Part shown: positions 7,365 to 12,426 of the stretch, one piece after another
How positions within the stretch are numbered: the first letter of the stretch is position 1
How the letters are laid out: the number at the start of each line of letters is the position of its first letter
Assembly: GCA_023432845.1 (NCBI GenBank)
Contig: JAEZEY010000486.1
Coordinates: forward strand, 1 to 12,426
Length of the DNA: 12,426 nucleotides
Source: Pseudomonadota bacterium
GTDB taxonomy: Bacteria > Pseudomonadota > Alphaproteobacteria > Rhizobiales > Xanthobacteraceae
Direction: 5' to 3'
Made by a program: the position numbers and the translations under genes
Notes under the pieces: generated by a model
Seen by the model: only the letters and a program-made list of their open reading frames with translations
Database searches by the model: none
What the model was told of the DNA's origin: nothing

Positions 7365-8144
7365 CTATTTCTTCACGTATTTGATGGCTTCTTCGCCATG
7401 GTGGGCCATGAGGAAGCCGATGGGAGTTTCCTGTTCCTCCGCCAGGTGACCGAGCAACCCCGCGGTGCGCGCGAGCAGCGGGATGCCCTTGATAATGGCG
7501 GGCGGGAAATCGAGATCGAGCAGCACCGCCGCGATCGCCATCGACACATTCATCGGCAGAGGCCGCTTCCACACCTCGGCCGCGGCGGCCGGGAACAGCC
7601 GCGCCAGCGCGATGTAAGGACCGGCGGCGCCTTCGCGGTCGGCAAGTTCGAGAATGCGCTCGGAGCGCGGATCGACCGGGTGATGAACGGGATGGCCGAA
7701 GCCGGGCAGCTTGCCGCCGCTGGCCCGCGTCTCGCTCGCGATGGCGAGAACCGCTTGAGCGGGCGTCGCCCCGGCTTTGACGCGCTCCTGTGCCGCCATC
7801 AGCGCGCGGGCGCACAGCTCAGATGTCCCGAGCACCACCGACCCGCAGCCGAGAATGCCAGCGGCGACGGCCGCCTGTAGACAGGTCGGATCGGCAGCGT
7901 AGGTCATGCGCGATGCCTGCGCGGTCGGCGTCAGGCCGTGCTCGGCGATCGCCACCAGCAGCAGGTCGAGAAAGAAGCGCTGCTTCTCCGTCGGCTCGCG
8001 GCCGGTGACCAGCAGGAAGAAATATTCGGTGAAGGTGATGCGGCCCATCAGGTCGCCGCACAGATCCTTGCCGCGCACCTCAATACTGGATGCGTCGGAC
8101 GTGCAGATCGACGTGGTGCCGGGGCCGGCCTTTCCGATCAGCAT
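7365..8144 (-). CDS. citrate-synthase-fold protein, citryl-CoA-lyase-like (possible 5' frameshift)
   Basis: From ATG 8144 this is a 259-residue protein of the citrate synthase superfamily, close in size to short citryl-CoA lyases and to the C-terminal domain of ATP-citrate lyase. Visible: the small-domain segment IEVRGKDLCGDLMG (21-34), PGFGHPVHHPVDPRSERIL (147-165) carrying the conserved GxGH histidine (His151), MNVSMAIAAVLLDL (198-211) and RTAGLLGHLAEE (226-237). In citrate synthase and ATP-citrate lyase the NV-x motif is NVD with a catalytic Asp; here it is NVS (Ser201). The LHGG/FGGA-type motif that holds the other catalytic His reads LGCGSVVLG. It therefore probably acts on a CoA thioester by altered chemistry. 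The start is uncertain: a second frame beginning at ATG 8218 with a good ribosome site runs into this one. First gene of the operon, opposite the GntR gene. Confidence 0.82.
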   Translation of the reverse strand: MLIGKAGPGTTSICTSDASSIEVRGKDLCGDLMGRITFTEYFFLLVTGREPTEKQRFFLDLLLVAIAEHGLTPTAQASRMTYAADPTCLQAAVAAGILGCGSVVLGTSELCARALMAAQERVKAGATPAQAVLAIASETRASGGKLPGFGHPVHHPVDPRSERILELADREGAAGPYIALARLFPAAAAEVWKRPLPMNVSMAIAAVLLDLDFPPAIIKGIPLLARTAGLLGHLAEEQETPIGFLMAHHGEEAIKYVKK

Positions 8145-8218
8145 GCGCGGGTTCCCGACATAACGGTGCGAACTTTTGCCGTCGAAAAGGCAAAGCGATG
8201 CGTCGCCGCCGCTGTCAT
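8138..8218 (-). other. 26-codon leader ORF, or the frameshifted N-terminus of the citryl-CoA-lyase-like gene
   Basis: ATG 8218 is preceded eight bases upstream by GGGAG, the best ribosome site in this leader. It opens a frame reading MTAAATHRFAFSTAKVRTV and ending at TGA 8140-8138, overlapping the ATG at 8144. It lies about 26 bases after the predicted transcription start. If one G were restored to the GGG run (plus-strand CCC, 8154-8156), this frame would fuse cleanly into the downstream one, giving a 285-residue protein. So it is either a coupled leader peptide or the true N-terminus broken by a one-base deletion. Confidence 0.5.
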
Positions 8219-8230
8219 TGCGCTTACTCC

Positions 8231-8258
8231 CTGCCAGACTGTTTTGTAGGACAATAAT
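8231..8258 (+). promoter_or_regulatory. candidate promoter of the GntR regulator gene
   Basis: CTGCCA (8231-8236, 4/6 to TTGACA) is followed after 16 bases by AATAAT (8253-8258, 5/6 to TATAAT). Transcription would start near 8265, about 42 bases before the GTG start. It overlaps the oppositely directed operon promoter and the candidate operator. This call is weaker than the minus-strand promoter. Confidence 0.35.
8244..8254. promoter_or_regulatory. candidate GntR/FadR-type operator TTGTAGGACAA
   Basis: TTGT-AGG-ACAA is a perfect 4+4 dyad with a 3-base centre and fits the FadR-family operator consensus TNGTNNNACNA. It lies between an FCD-type GntR gene and the operon it probably controls. It overlaps the -10 of the operon promoter and sits between the -35 and -10 of the regulator's own candidate promoter. 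That placement predicts repression of both. Confidence 0.6.
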
Positions 8259-8278
8259 GCCCGGCAGATAGTTGTCAA
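8251..8278 (-). promoter_or_regulatory. promoter of the citryl-CoA-lyase-like / ligase / dctPQM operon
   Basis: On the minus strand, a perfect -35 TTGACA (8278-8273) is separated by 16 bases from TATTGT (8256-8251), a 4/6 match to TATAAT. Transcription would begin near 8244, ahead of the ATG at 8218 and the start at 8144. The -10 overlaps the TTGT-AGG-ACAA dyad, so a regulator bound there would block this promoter. The -35 overlaps a second small dyad, GTTG-T-CAAC (8271-8279). Confidence 0.6.
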
Positions 8279-8306
8279 CCGGCGCGAAGCACCTTATGGA
8301 GATGGC

Positions 8307-9011
8307 GTGCTCGATCACCCTGACCCAGACCTGACCGACGACGGCGCCGGCGCTAAAGCCCGCGGCACGACGGTCGAGCGTCTGGTTGAAAATCTGCGCG
8401 AAGGCATTCTCTACGGCCGCTATGCCGCCGGTCAGCGGCTGATCGAGGCTGACCTGACGCGCGTCTTCGGCGTCAGCCGCGGCCCGTTGCGCGAGGCGTT
8501 CCGGCGGCTGTCCGCCGAAGGTTTGATCGAAAGCGTGCCGAACCGCGGCGCGGTGGTGCGCCGCCTGACGCGCAAGGAAACCCGCGAACTGTTCCAGATC
8601 CGTACCGCGCTGGAGATGCTGGCGGCGCAGCTTGCAGCCGCCAACATTTCATCACCCGGCGTGCGCGAGAAATTCGAAGCGGCGATCGCTCCGATCTGGA
8701 ACGACTCGCCGCGCAACATGCCGCTCGCCTACCTCGATGAGAACAAGTTCTTCCATCAGGCGGTCGTCGACGCGAGCGGCAACGAGCAACTGGCCTTGGT
8801 CGGGAGGCAATTGCAGCTGCCGCTGATCATGTTTCAGTTGAGCGGTGCACTGACGGTCGACATCCTGGCACAATCCAACGCCGAGCATCGCGCCGTGGCC
8901 AAGGCGATCCTCGCTGGCGATGGCGCCGCCGCGGCCGAGCACATGCGCAAGCATCTCGAACGCGCCAACCGCTTCGCCGAGCAGCTGCCGGGTCAGGTCT
9001 TCAGGCAGTAG
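8307..9011 (+). CDS. GntR-family transcriptional regulator, FCD/VanR-type
   Basis: This 234-residue regulator has an N-terminal winged helix: VERLVENLREGILYGRYAAGQRLIEADL (23-50), then the recognition-helix segment GVSRGPLREAFRRLSAEGLI (55-74) and wing PNRGAVVRRL (78-87). A C-terminal all-helical FCD ligand domain follows. Its usual metal/carboxylate ligands are visible as D144/N146, H150 (DENKFFH), H194 (NAEH) and H216 (HMRKH). FCD regulators bind small organic acids or CoA esters and usually repress nearby catabolic genes. It is divergent from the TRAP/ligase operon, whose substrate or intermediate is its likely effector. The start is GTG 8307, with GGAGA just upstream; the two nearby ATGs are out of frame. 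It converges on the Crp/Fnr gene. Confidence 0.93.
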   Translation: MLDHPDPDLTDDGAGAKARGTTVERLVENLREGILYGRYAAGQRLIEADLTRVFGVSRGPLREAFRRLSAEGLIESVPNRGAVVRRLTRKETRELFQIRTALEMLAAQLAAANISSPGVREKFEAAIAPIWNDSPRNMPLAYLDENKFFHQAVVDASGNEQLALVGRQLQLPLIMFQLSGALTVDILAQSNAEHRAVAKAILAGDGAAAAEHMRKHLERANRFAEQLPGQVFRQ

Positions 9012-9039
9012 ACCCGGCGCGCGACAGGTGTAATGGCCG

Positions 9040-9795
9040 TCACGGCCCGGCGATCTGCCGCAGCTGCACGATGTCGGAAACAGTCAGCGAGCGCGATTCG
9101 AGGTCGATGACGCGGTCGCGACGCAGCTGGCGCAGCATCTTGCTGGTATGGACCGGCGTCAGGCCGGTCGCGTCGGCGATGTGGCGCAGGCGGAGCGAGA
9201 ACCTGATCGTCTGGTTCTTGGCGAAACCACGATCGATGAGCTTCATCGCCAGGTCAAGGATGAACCGCGCAATGCGCTGCAAAGCGTCGCGACGACCGAG
9301 CGTAAGCGCCAGGTTGTCGCCCTCATTCTTCTTGCGCGTGCAGGTCTGCATGAAGACATCGAACATATCGGGCCGCTGCGCGAGCAGGAAGAAGTCCTTG
9401 CGCGAGATCTTTCGATAAGTCGAATTCTCGGTCGCCTCGATAAGGCGACCCGACATCGGCTCGAACAGATCGGTCCAGTAGACGATGTCGCCGGGAAGCA
9501 GAACTTCGATGATCTGCCGGCGGCCGTCGGGCAGGGCAATCGACGAAACCGCCTGTCCCGAACAAAGACAAAGCACATAATCCGAGAACTCCCTCGGACT
9601 GTGAATCATCTGCCGCGCCAGAATCGTGTGCCGGGATACGGTTGGCAGGACGGCGTTTTCTTGCTCGCTGGACTTGTCCCGAATCTGTGCGTCGCGACAC
9701 TGACCCGCCTTGTAGAGCAGACAGAACGAGCACCCCTGGAAATCAGCGCTTTCTCGATGGCTGGAATTTAAAATTCGAGCACCTTGGTCCGTCAT
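9040..9795 (-). CDS. Crp/Fnr-family regulator with FNR-like N-terminal cysteines
   Basis: From ATG 9795 this protein has 251 residues, the size of FNR. The N-terminus has C22-x2-C25-x7-C33 (GCSFCLLYKAGQC), the position and style of the iron-sulfur cysteines of FNR/FnrL-type oxygen sensors. The cyclic-nucleotide-type beta-barrel follows (LPDGRRQIIEVLLPGDIVYW, 89-107), then the long dimer helix and a winged helix with recognition segment GLTPVHTSKMLRQLRRD (211-227). FNR's fourth ligand, a Cys in the strand before the dimer helix, is replaced (NSTYRKIS). Cysteines instead occur at C76, C78 and C152. The VHTSK recognition helix lacks the E-x2-SR pattern that reads TTGAT, so targets should differ from FNR boxes. 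An upstream ATG at 9864 exists; neither start has a clear ribosome site. It may control the divergent globin and aerotaxis genes. Confidence 0.88.
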   Translation of the reverse strand: MTDQGARILNSSHRESADFQGCSFCLLYKAGQCRDAQIRDKSSEQENAVLPTVSRHTILARQMIHSPREFSDYVLCLCSGQAVSSIALPDGRRQIIEVLLPGDIVYWTDLFEPMSGRLIEATENSTYRKISRKDFFLLAQRPDMFDVFMQTCTRKKNEGDNLALTLGRRDALQRIARFILDLAMKLIDRGFAKNQTIRFSLRLRHIADATGLTPVHTSKMLRQLRRDRVIDLESRSLTVSDIVQLRQIAGP

Positions 9796-9805
9796 TGTTT
9801 TGTTT

Positions 9806-9829
9806 ATTCTATTGAAGCAAGTCCCTTGC
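9806..9829 (-). promoter_or_regulatory. candidate promoter/operator region of the Crp/Fnr gene
   Basis: On the minus strand, TAGAAT (9811-9806) is a 5/6 match to the -10 consensus. Just upstream lies the dyad GCAAG-GGA-CTTGC (9829-9817). The -10 is only 11 bases from ATG 9795, so a transcript from it would be nearly leaderless, in line with the missing ribosome site. No good -35 is present, which would suit an activator-dependent or autoregulated promoter. The ATG at 9864 would lie upstream of this promoter. Confidence 0.3.
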
Positions 9830-9864
9830 AAAAAATTGTATTCGGTACTTTGAATGAACTCCAT

Positions 9865-10480
9865 CGTTTTTGTTAATGGCTAATCGTCGAGCACCGCCGC
9901 CCGACGCCCAAGCTCTTGGCACAACTGCCGGTTCGCGCGCCGCGCGTACAACTTCATGTAGCGATTCAGTCATTAATTCCAAAAGGACGAGCGCGCTGAA
10001 ATGTTCATCCGGTGCGGCGGCACGTCGCGTCTTAATCTGGATCGCAATCTGGATTGCGATCCAGACTTCACAAAATGTCATGTTTCATACAGTTTATTTG
10101 CCCTAGTACTATTCGCTGCGGAGCGCGACGTGTTTAACGACGATCGGCATGGCCAAGCACGATCACACTTTCCTGCAACCCGCGCGATGCATTCGATAAT
10201 TGCTTTGGCGCTACCACAGCGCCGCATACCCGGCATCGACACACGCAACGCGATAAGTCGGTACGACGCGCAGTAACGAACAAGTGAATGTGCGGAATTG
10301 CAGCCTAATACCGTCGCTGCACTCGACTTCGACGACAGCCCGTCACTTGATGGCACGACTGATTCGAACGGGCGACTTCCTTTCCAGCCTCGCGCCGGCA
10401 GGTTCTTGTCGTCTGTCGTCGCTTCGAGGCACAGAGGTTGAATGCACGCTTCAGGACCGCCGCTTGATGGAAGAGCCGCG
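9865..10480. other. long gene-poor region between the Crp/Fnr and globin genes
   Basis: About 600 bases hold no convincing gene. Base composition is visibly less GC-rich than in the neighbours, notably around 9770-9890 and 10065-10100, and short open frames on both strands lack ribosome sites and recognisable domains. The one clear structure is the 30-bp dyad at 10036-10065. The region could be a long regulatory zone, carry a small RNA, or be the remains of a decayed gene; the sequence alone does not decide. Confidence 0.5.
10036..10065. repeat. 30-bp perfect dyad containing a CTGGA-N6-TCCAG element
   Basis: Thirteen bases (10036-10048, TCTGGATCGCAAT) are exactly complementary to 10053-10065 across a 4-base centre, CTGG. 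Inside it CTGGATCGCAAT and CTGGATTGCGAT form a 12-bp tandem repeat (10/12), and 10049-10064 is the dyad CTGGA-TTGCGA-TCCAG. The 20 bases at 10045-10064 recur with two differences at 10991-11010. The dyad centre lies 41-42 bases upstream of a position that would put a weak -10-like CATACA (10086-10091) at class II activator spacing. It may be an operator for the neighbouring Crp/Fnr protein. Confidence 0.65.
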
Positions 10481-10939
10481 ATGATTGCCCGGTTTCAGAA
10501 CTTCATCGGCATCACCGAAGAGACCAAACGGCAAGGTCCGGAGATCTGGGCGCTGATCGAGCCGCGCGCCGATGACCTTCTCACCACCTTCTATGTCAAG
10601 GTGCGCGACTTTCACATCAACGCCAATGTAACCGATGCCATCATCCCGCCGCTGATCGCCAAGCAGAAACAGCACTGGGCGGCATTGTTCGGCAGCCGCT
10701 TCGACGAGGATTACGCCAACAGCGTGCGCCGCCTCGGCATCCGCCATCGCGAGGTCCAGCTTGATATGATGTGGTATGTGCTCGGCTATGAGGCGCTCAA
10801 GATCGCCTTCACCGAGGCCATCATCGATAGCGCGCTGCCGCCCATCAAGAAAGGGCGCCTGGTCAAGACGCTGGGGAAGTATATCGCCTTCGACGTCGCG
10901 CTGGCGCTGTCGCCCTATCAGGCGGAACTGCTGGACTAG
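10481..10939 (+). CDS. stand-alone globin of the globin-coupled-sensor / protoglobin type
   Basis: This 152-residue protein is a single sensor-globin domain with no attached output domain. Family landmarks: FIGITEE (8-14) at the start of the first helix, LLTTFYVKV (33-41), KQKQHWAALFGSRFDEDY (61-78), and RRLGIRHREVQLDMMWYVLGY (83-103). In that last segment the histidine, His89, is the expected proximal heme ligand and the WY pair is characteristic. Relatives bind O2, CO or NO through heme and occur fused to chemoreceptor or cyclase domains (HemAT and similar) or alone. I prefer ATG 10481, with GGAAG upstream, because the domain begins there. ATG 10442, with AGAGG four bases ahead, would add 13 residues. 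An Aer-like chemoreceptor follows downstream on the same strand, suggesting a role in oxygen or redox signalling. Confidence 0.9.
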   Translation: MIARFQNFIGITEETKRQGPEIWALIEPRADDLLTTFYVKVRDFHINANVTDAIIPPLIAKQKQHWAALFGSRFDEDYANSVRRLGIRHREVQLDMMWYVLGYEALKIAFTEAIIDSALPPIKKGRLVKTLGKYIAFDVALALSPYQAELLD

Positions 10940-10990
10940 TCTCAGCAGAGCCTCATGCCGGCGTACCCGGACCTGTTTCAAGCAGAATGA

Positions 10991-11010
10991 CAATCTGGAC
11001 TGCAATCCAG
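10991..11010. promoter_or_regulatory. second copy of the CTGGA-N6-TCCAG element
   Basis: CTGGA-CTGCAA-TCCAG (10995-11010), with the preceding CAAT, matches 10045-10064 at 18 of 20 positions. It lies 52 bases after the globin stop and about 205 bases before the Aer-like gene. A pentamer dyad with six central bases is the geometry bound by Crp-family dimers. It could also fold as a short RNA hairpin, but the T-run at 11025-11032 is too far from the stem for a good terminator. Confidence 0.55.
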
Positions 11011-11142
11011 CATCCGGTATCACTTAATTTTTCCGCAACCGGTTACCGCTAGCCTCTTGTGAAGCCGGCCTTCGCGTATCGAGCTCCAGCTTCGAGTGTC
11101 CCTCCCGACCGGCACCTTGTCCAAGAGTGTGCAGTTGAGTTG

Positions 11143-11188
11143 CGCCCGCTTTTCATTGCCGCGGGCGTCTCCAGGTTCGTTCGAACCT
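11143..11188. promoter_or_regulatory. two adjacent inverted repeats in the leader of the Aer-like gene
   Basis: First dyad: CGCCCGC (11143-11149) with GCGGGCG (11161-11167), a 7-bp perfect stem and 11-base loop. Second dyad: AGGTTCG-TT-CGAACCT (11173-11188), perfect 7-base arms around TT. The second ends 27 bases before the ATG at 11216. The first suits an RNA hairpin; the second, with its 2-base centre, is better suited to a DNA-binding dimer. Either could control expression of the receptor. Confidence 0.5.
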
Positions 11189-11215
11189 ACACATGACATT
11201 CGGGGAACACCAACA

Positions 11216-12426
11216 ATGCGAGTCAACAAGCCTGTCACCAGCACCGAATTCACCTTCGACGGCAGTCGCGCGCTTTATTCGACGACCGACCTGCAAGGCC
11301 GGATCACTTTCGCCAATCCATATTTCATAGAGGTCAGCGGCTTCGCGGAAGAAGAACTGCTGGGCCAACCGCACAATGTCGTTCGTCATCCGGACATGCC
11401 GCCTGCCGCGTTCGGCGACCTGTGGAGCACCATCAAGTCGGGCCGGCCCTGGACCGCGATGGTCAAGAACCGGCGCAAAAACGGCGACTATTACTGGGTG
11501 CAAGCAACCGTCACCCCCATCCTCGAGAATGGCGCCGCAACCGGCTACATGTCGGTGCGCACCAAGCCGACGCGCGACCAGATCGATGCCGCCGACAGGC
11601 TGTACCGCGCCGAACGCGAACGGCCGGGCAGCCTGCGGCTCCACCAGGGCCGCGTGCGCCCGACCGGCGTCTTCGGCAAACTCGCCGAGGCAAGCCGGCT
11701 CTCGCTCTGCCAGCGGATCGCCCTCGTCCACGGCTTCATCTTCGTTGCGCTTGTCTGTATCGACGCATCGCCTTTTCTTCCGCCGGACCTGCTCGTATTC
11801 CAGCCATATCTGATCGCTTCGCTCGCGAGCGCCGCGGCGGTGGCAGTCGCCGTCTCGTGGCGTCAGATCATGACCAAAGCGATCGGGCCAATCAAATCAG
11901 CGGGCATGATCGCCCAGAATATGGCGGGCGGCGATCTGAACGCGCCGATCGAGGTGACGGGCCAGGACGAAGTCGGTCAAATGATGGCCTCGTTGCGCCA
12001 GCTCAACCTCAATCTAAGGAGTCTGATCGGCGACATTCGCGAGAACTTCGGCAAGATTCAGACAGCAACCCGAGACCTCGCCCGTGGAAATTCCGACCTG
12101 TCGGAACGCACCGATTCGCAAGTGTCCTCCCTGGAAGAGACCGCTGCCAGCATGGAAGAGATGGCGGCGACCGTTCGCCAGAACCTCGACAACGCCAATC
12201 ACGCCCGCAATGCCGCGTCCGACGCCCAATCGACGGCCGAGCGCGGCGGCGCGATCATGTCCGAGGTCGTATCGACCATCGGCGATATCAGCCAGTCGTC
12301 GGAAAAGATCGCCAACATCGTCAACATCATCAACAGTATCGCGTCGCAGACCAATCTGCTTGCACTCAATGCCGCCGTGGAGTCGGCTCGTGCCGGCGAA
12401 GCCGGCCGCGGCTTTGCCGTCGTCGC
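11216..12426 (+). CDS. aer: Aer-like PAS-containing methyl-accepting chemotaxis protein (3' end missing)
   Basis: The visible 403 residues are an aerotaxis/energy-taxis receptor, cut by the window edge. The N-terminal PAS domain (about 12-118) has the Aer signature: GQPHNVVRHPDMPPAAFGDLW (50-70) and NRRKNGDYYWVQATVTPI (85-102), the type that binds FAD in E. coli Aer. Two hydrophobic segments follow (about 167-185 and 191-214), with no large periplasmic domain, as in Aer. A HAMP segment comes next (about 221-275: GPIKSAGMIAQNMAGGDLNAPIEVTG, DEVGQM). The signalling coiled coil has EETAASMEEMAATVRQN (307-323) and the hairpin tip SQTNLLALNAAVESARAGEAGRGFAVVA at the end. It senses cell redox state and signals to CheA. 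GGGGAA nine bases upstream supports the ATG. The CheR-related pentapeptide, if any, is beyond the window. Confidence 0.94.
   Translation, partial: MRVNKPVTSTEFTFDGSRALYSTTDLQGRITFANPYFIEVSGFAEEELLGQPHNVVRHPDMPPAAFGDLWSTIKSGRPWTAMVKNRRKNGDYYWVQATVTPILENGAATGYMSVRTKPTRDQIDAADRLYRAERERPGSLRLHQGRVRPTGVFGKLAEASRLSLCQRIALVHGFIFVALVCIDASPFLPPDLLVFQPYLIASLASAAAVAVAVSWRQIMTKAIGPIKSAGMIAQNMAGGDLNAPIEVTGQDEVGQMMASLRQLNLNLRSLIGDIRENFGKIQTATRDLARGNSDLSERTDSQVSSLEETAASMEEMAATVRQNLDNANHARNAASDAQSTAERGGAIMSEVVSTIGDISQSSEKIANIVNIINSIASQTNLLALNAAVESARAGEAGRGFAVV

Noticed and set aside
6020..7384. Long open plus-strand frame opposite the PaaK-like ligase
   Set aside because: Antisense shadow with biased composition and no motifs; the ligase motifs on the minus strand are decisive.
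9035..9047. GGCCGTCACGGCC palindrome at the convergent ends of the GntR and Crp/Fnr genes, as a bidirectional terminator
   Set aside because: The stem would be only about 4 bp around a workable loop and there is no T-run on either side.
10001..10356. Short open frames of about 90 codons on both strands in the gene-poor region
   Set aside because: They overlap each other and one runs through the 30-bp dyad. They have no ribosome sites and no recognisable protein features.
10351..10366. Sigma-54-like TGGCACG element upstream of the globin gene
   Set aside because: The -24 part fits but the -12 TTGC is missing at the required spacing. A similar TGGCAC near 9917 fails the same way.
10351..10380. 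tRNA-like stretch on the minus strand (GTTCGAATC with a following CCA)
   Set aside because: The T-loop bases look right, but only 3 of 5 T-stem pairs form, the distance to CCA is too short for an acceptor stem, and no D or anticodon arm can be found. Chance or a tiny remnant.
9796..10480. Search for a classical FNR box (TTGAT-N4-ATCAA) in the Crp/Fnr-globin region
   Set aside because: Several TTGA triplet starts occur, but none has a matching ATCAA at the right distance. The CTGGA dyad is the only convincing palindrome.
11173..11188. AGGTTCGTTCGAACCT as an SOS (LexA) box
   Set aside because: Alphaproteobacterial LexA sites are GTTC-N7-GTTC direct repeats; the spacing here does not fit.

Overview
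The window is GC-rich (roughly 60-65% by eye). Its genes, a TRAP transporter, FCD-type GntR regulator, Crp/Fnr regulator, Aer-like receptor and YccF, suggest an alphaproteobacterium, most likely Hyphomicrobiales (Bradyrhizobium/Xanthobacteraceae-like). The taxonomy is inferred from gene style, not from a marker gene.

Layout. Positions 1-158 hold the 3' end of an unidentified plus-strand gene. Next come a small GIY-YIG protein (232-486, +) and a minus-strand pair, yccF (749-1153) followed by a small coiled-coil gene (489-752), whose stop and start overlap. A metal-dependent amidohydrolase (1259-2182, -) is divergent from a 3-hydroxyisobutyrate-dehydrogenase-family reductase (2250-3119, +).

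The middle is a five-gene minus-strand operon running from about 8250 down to 3129: a citrate-synthase-fold protein (citryl-CoA-lyase-like), a PaaK-like acyl-CoA ligase, and a complete TRAP transporter (DctP, DctQ, DctM). A divergent FCD-type GntR regulator (8307-9011, +) probably controls it. The shared 160-bp region holds a TTGACA/TATTGT promoter and a TTGT-AGG-ACAA dyad matching the FadR-family operator consensus. Read together, this is a catabolic unit: import an organic acid, make its CoA thioester, cleave or rearrange it, with the reductase and amidohydrolase possibly acting nearby. The substrate cannot be read from the sequence. The citrate-synthase-like protein lacks two of the three classical catalytic residues and may be frameshifted at its N-terminus.

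The right third looks like a gas/redox-sensing unit: a Crp/Fnr regulator with an FNR-like N-terminal cysteine cluster (9040-9795, -), a gene-poor stretch, a stand-alone globin-coupled-sensor-type globin (10481-10939, +) and an Aer-like PAS chemoreceptor (11216 to the window end, +). Two near-identical 20-bp elements with a CTGGA-N6-TCCAG dyad, the geometry of Crp-family operators, lie upstream and downstream of the globin gene. This candidate regulon (Crp/Fnr protein, globin, aerotaxis receptor, shared non-FNR operator) is the most promising undescribed item here. No CRISPR, rRNA, intact tRNA or insertion sequence was found.
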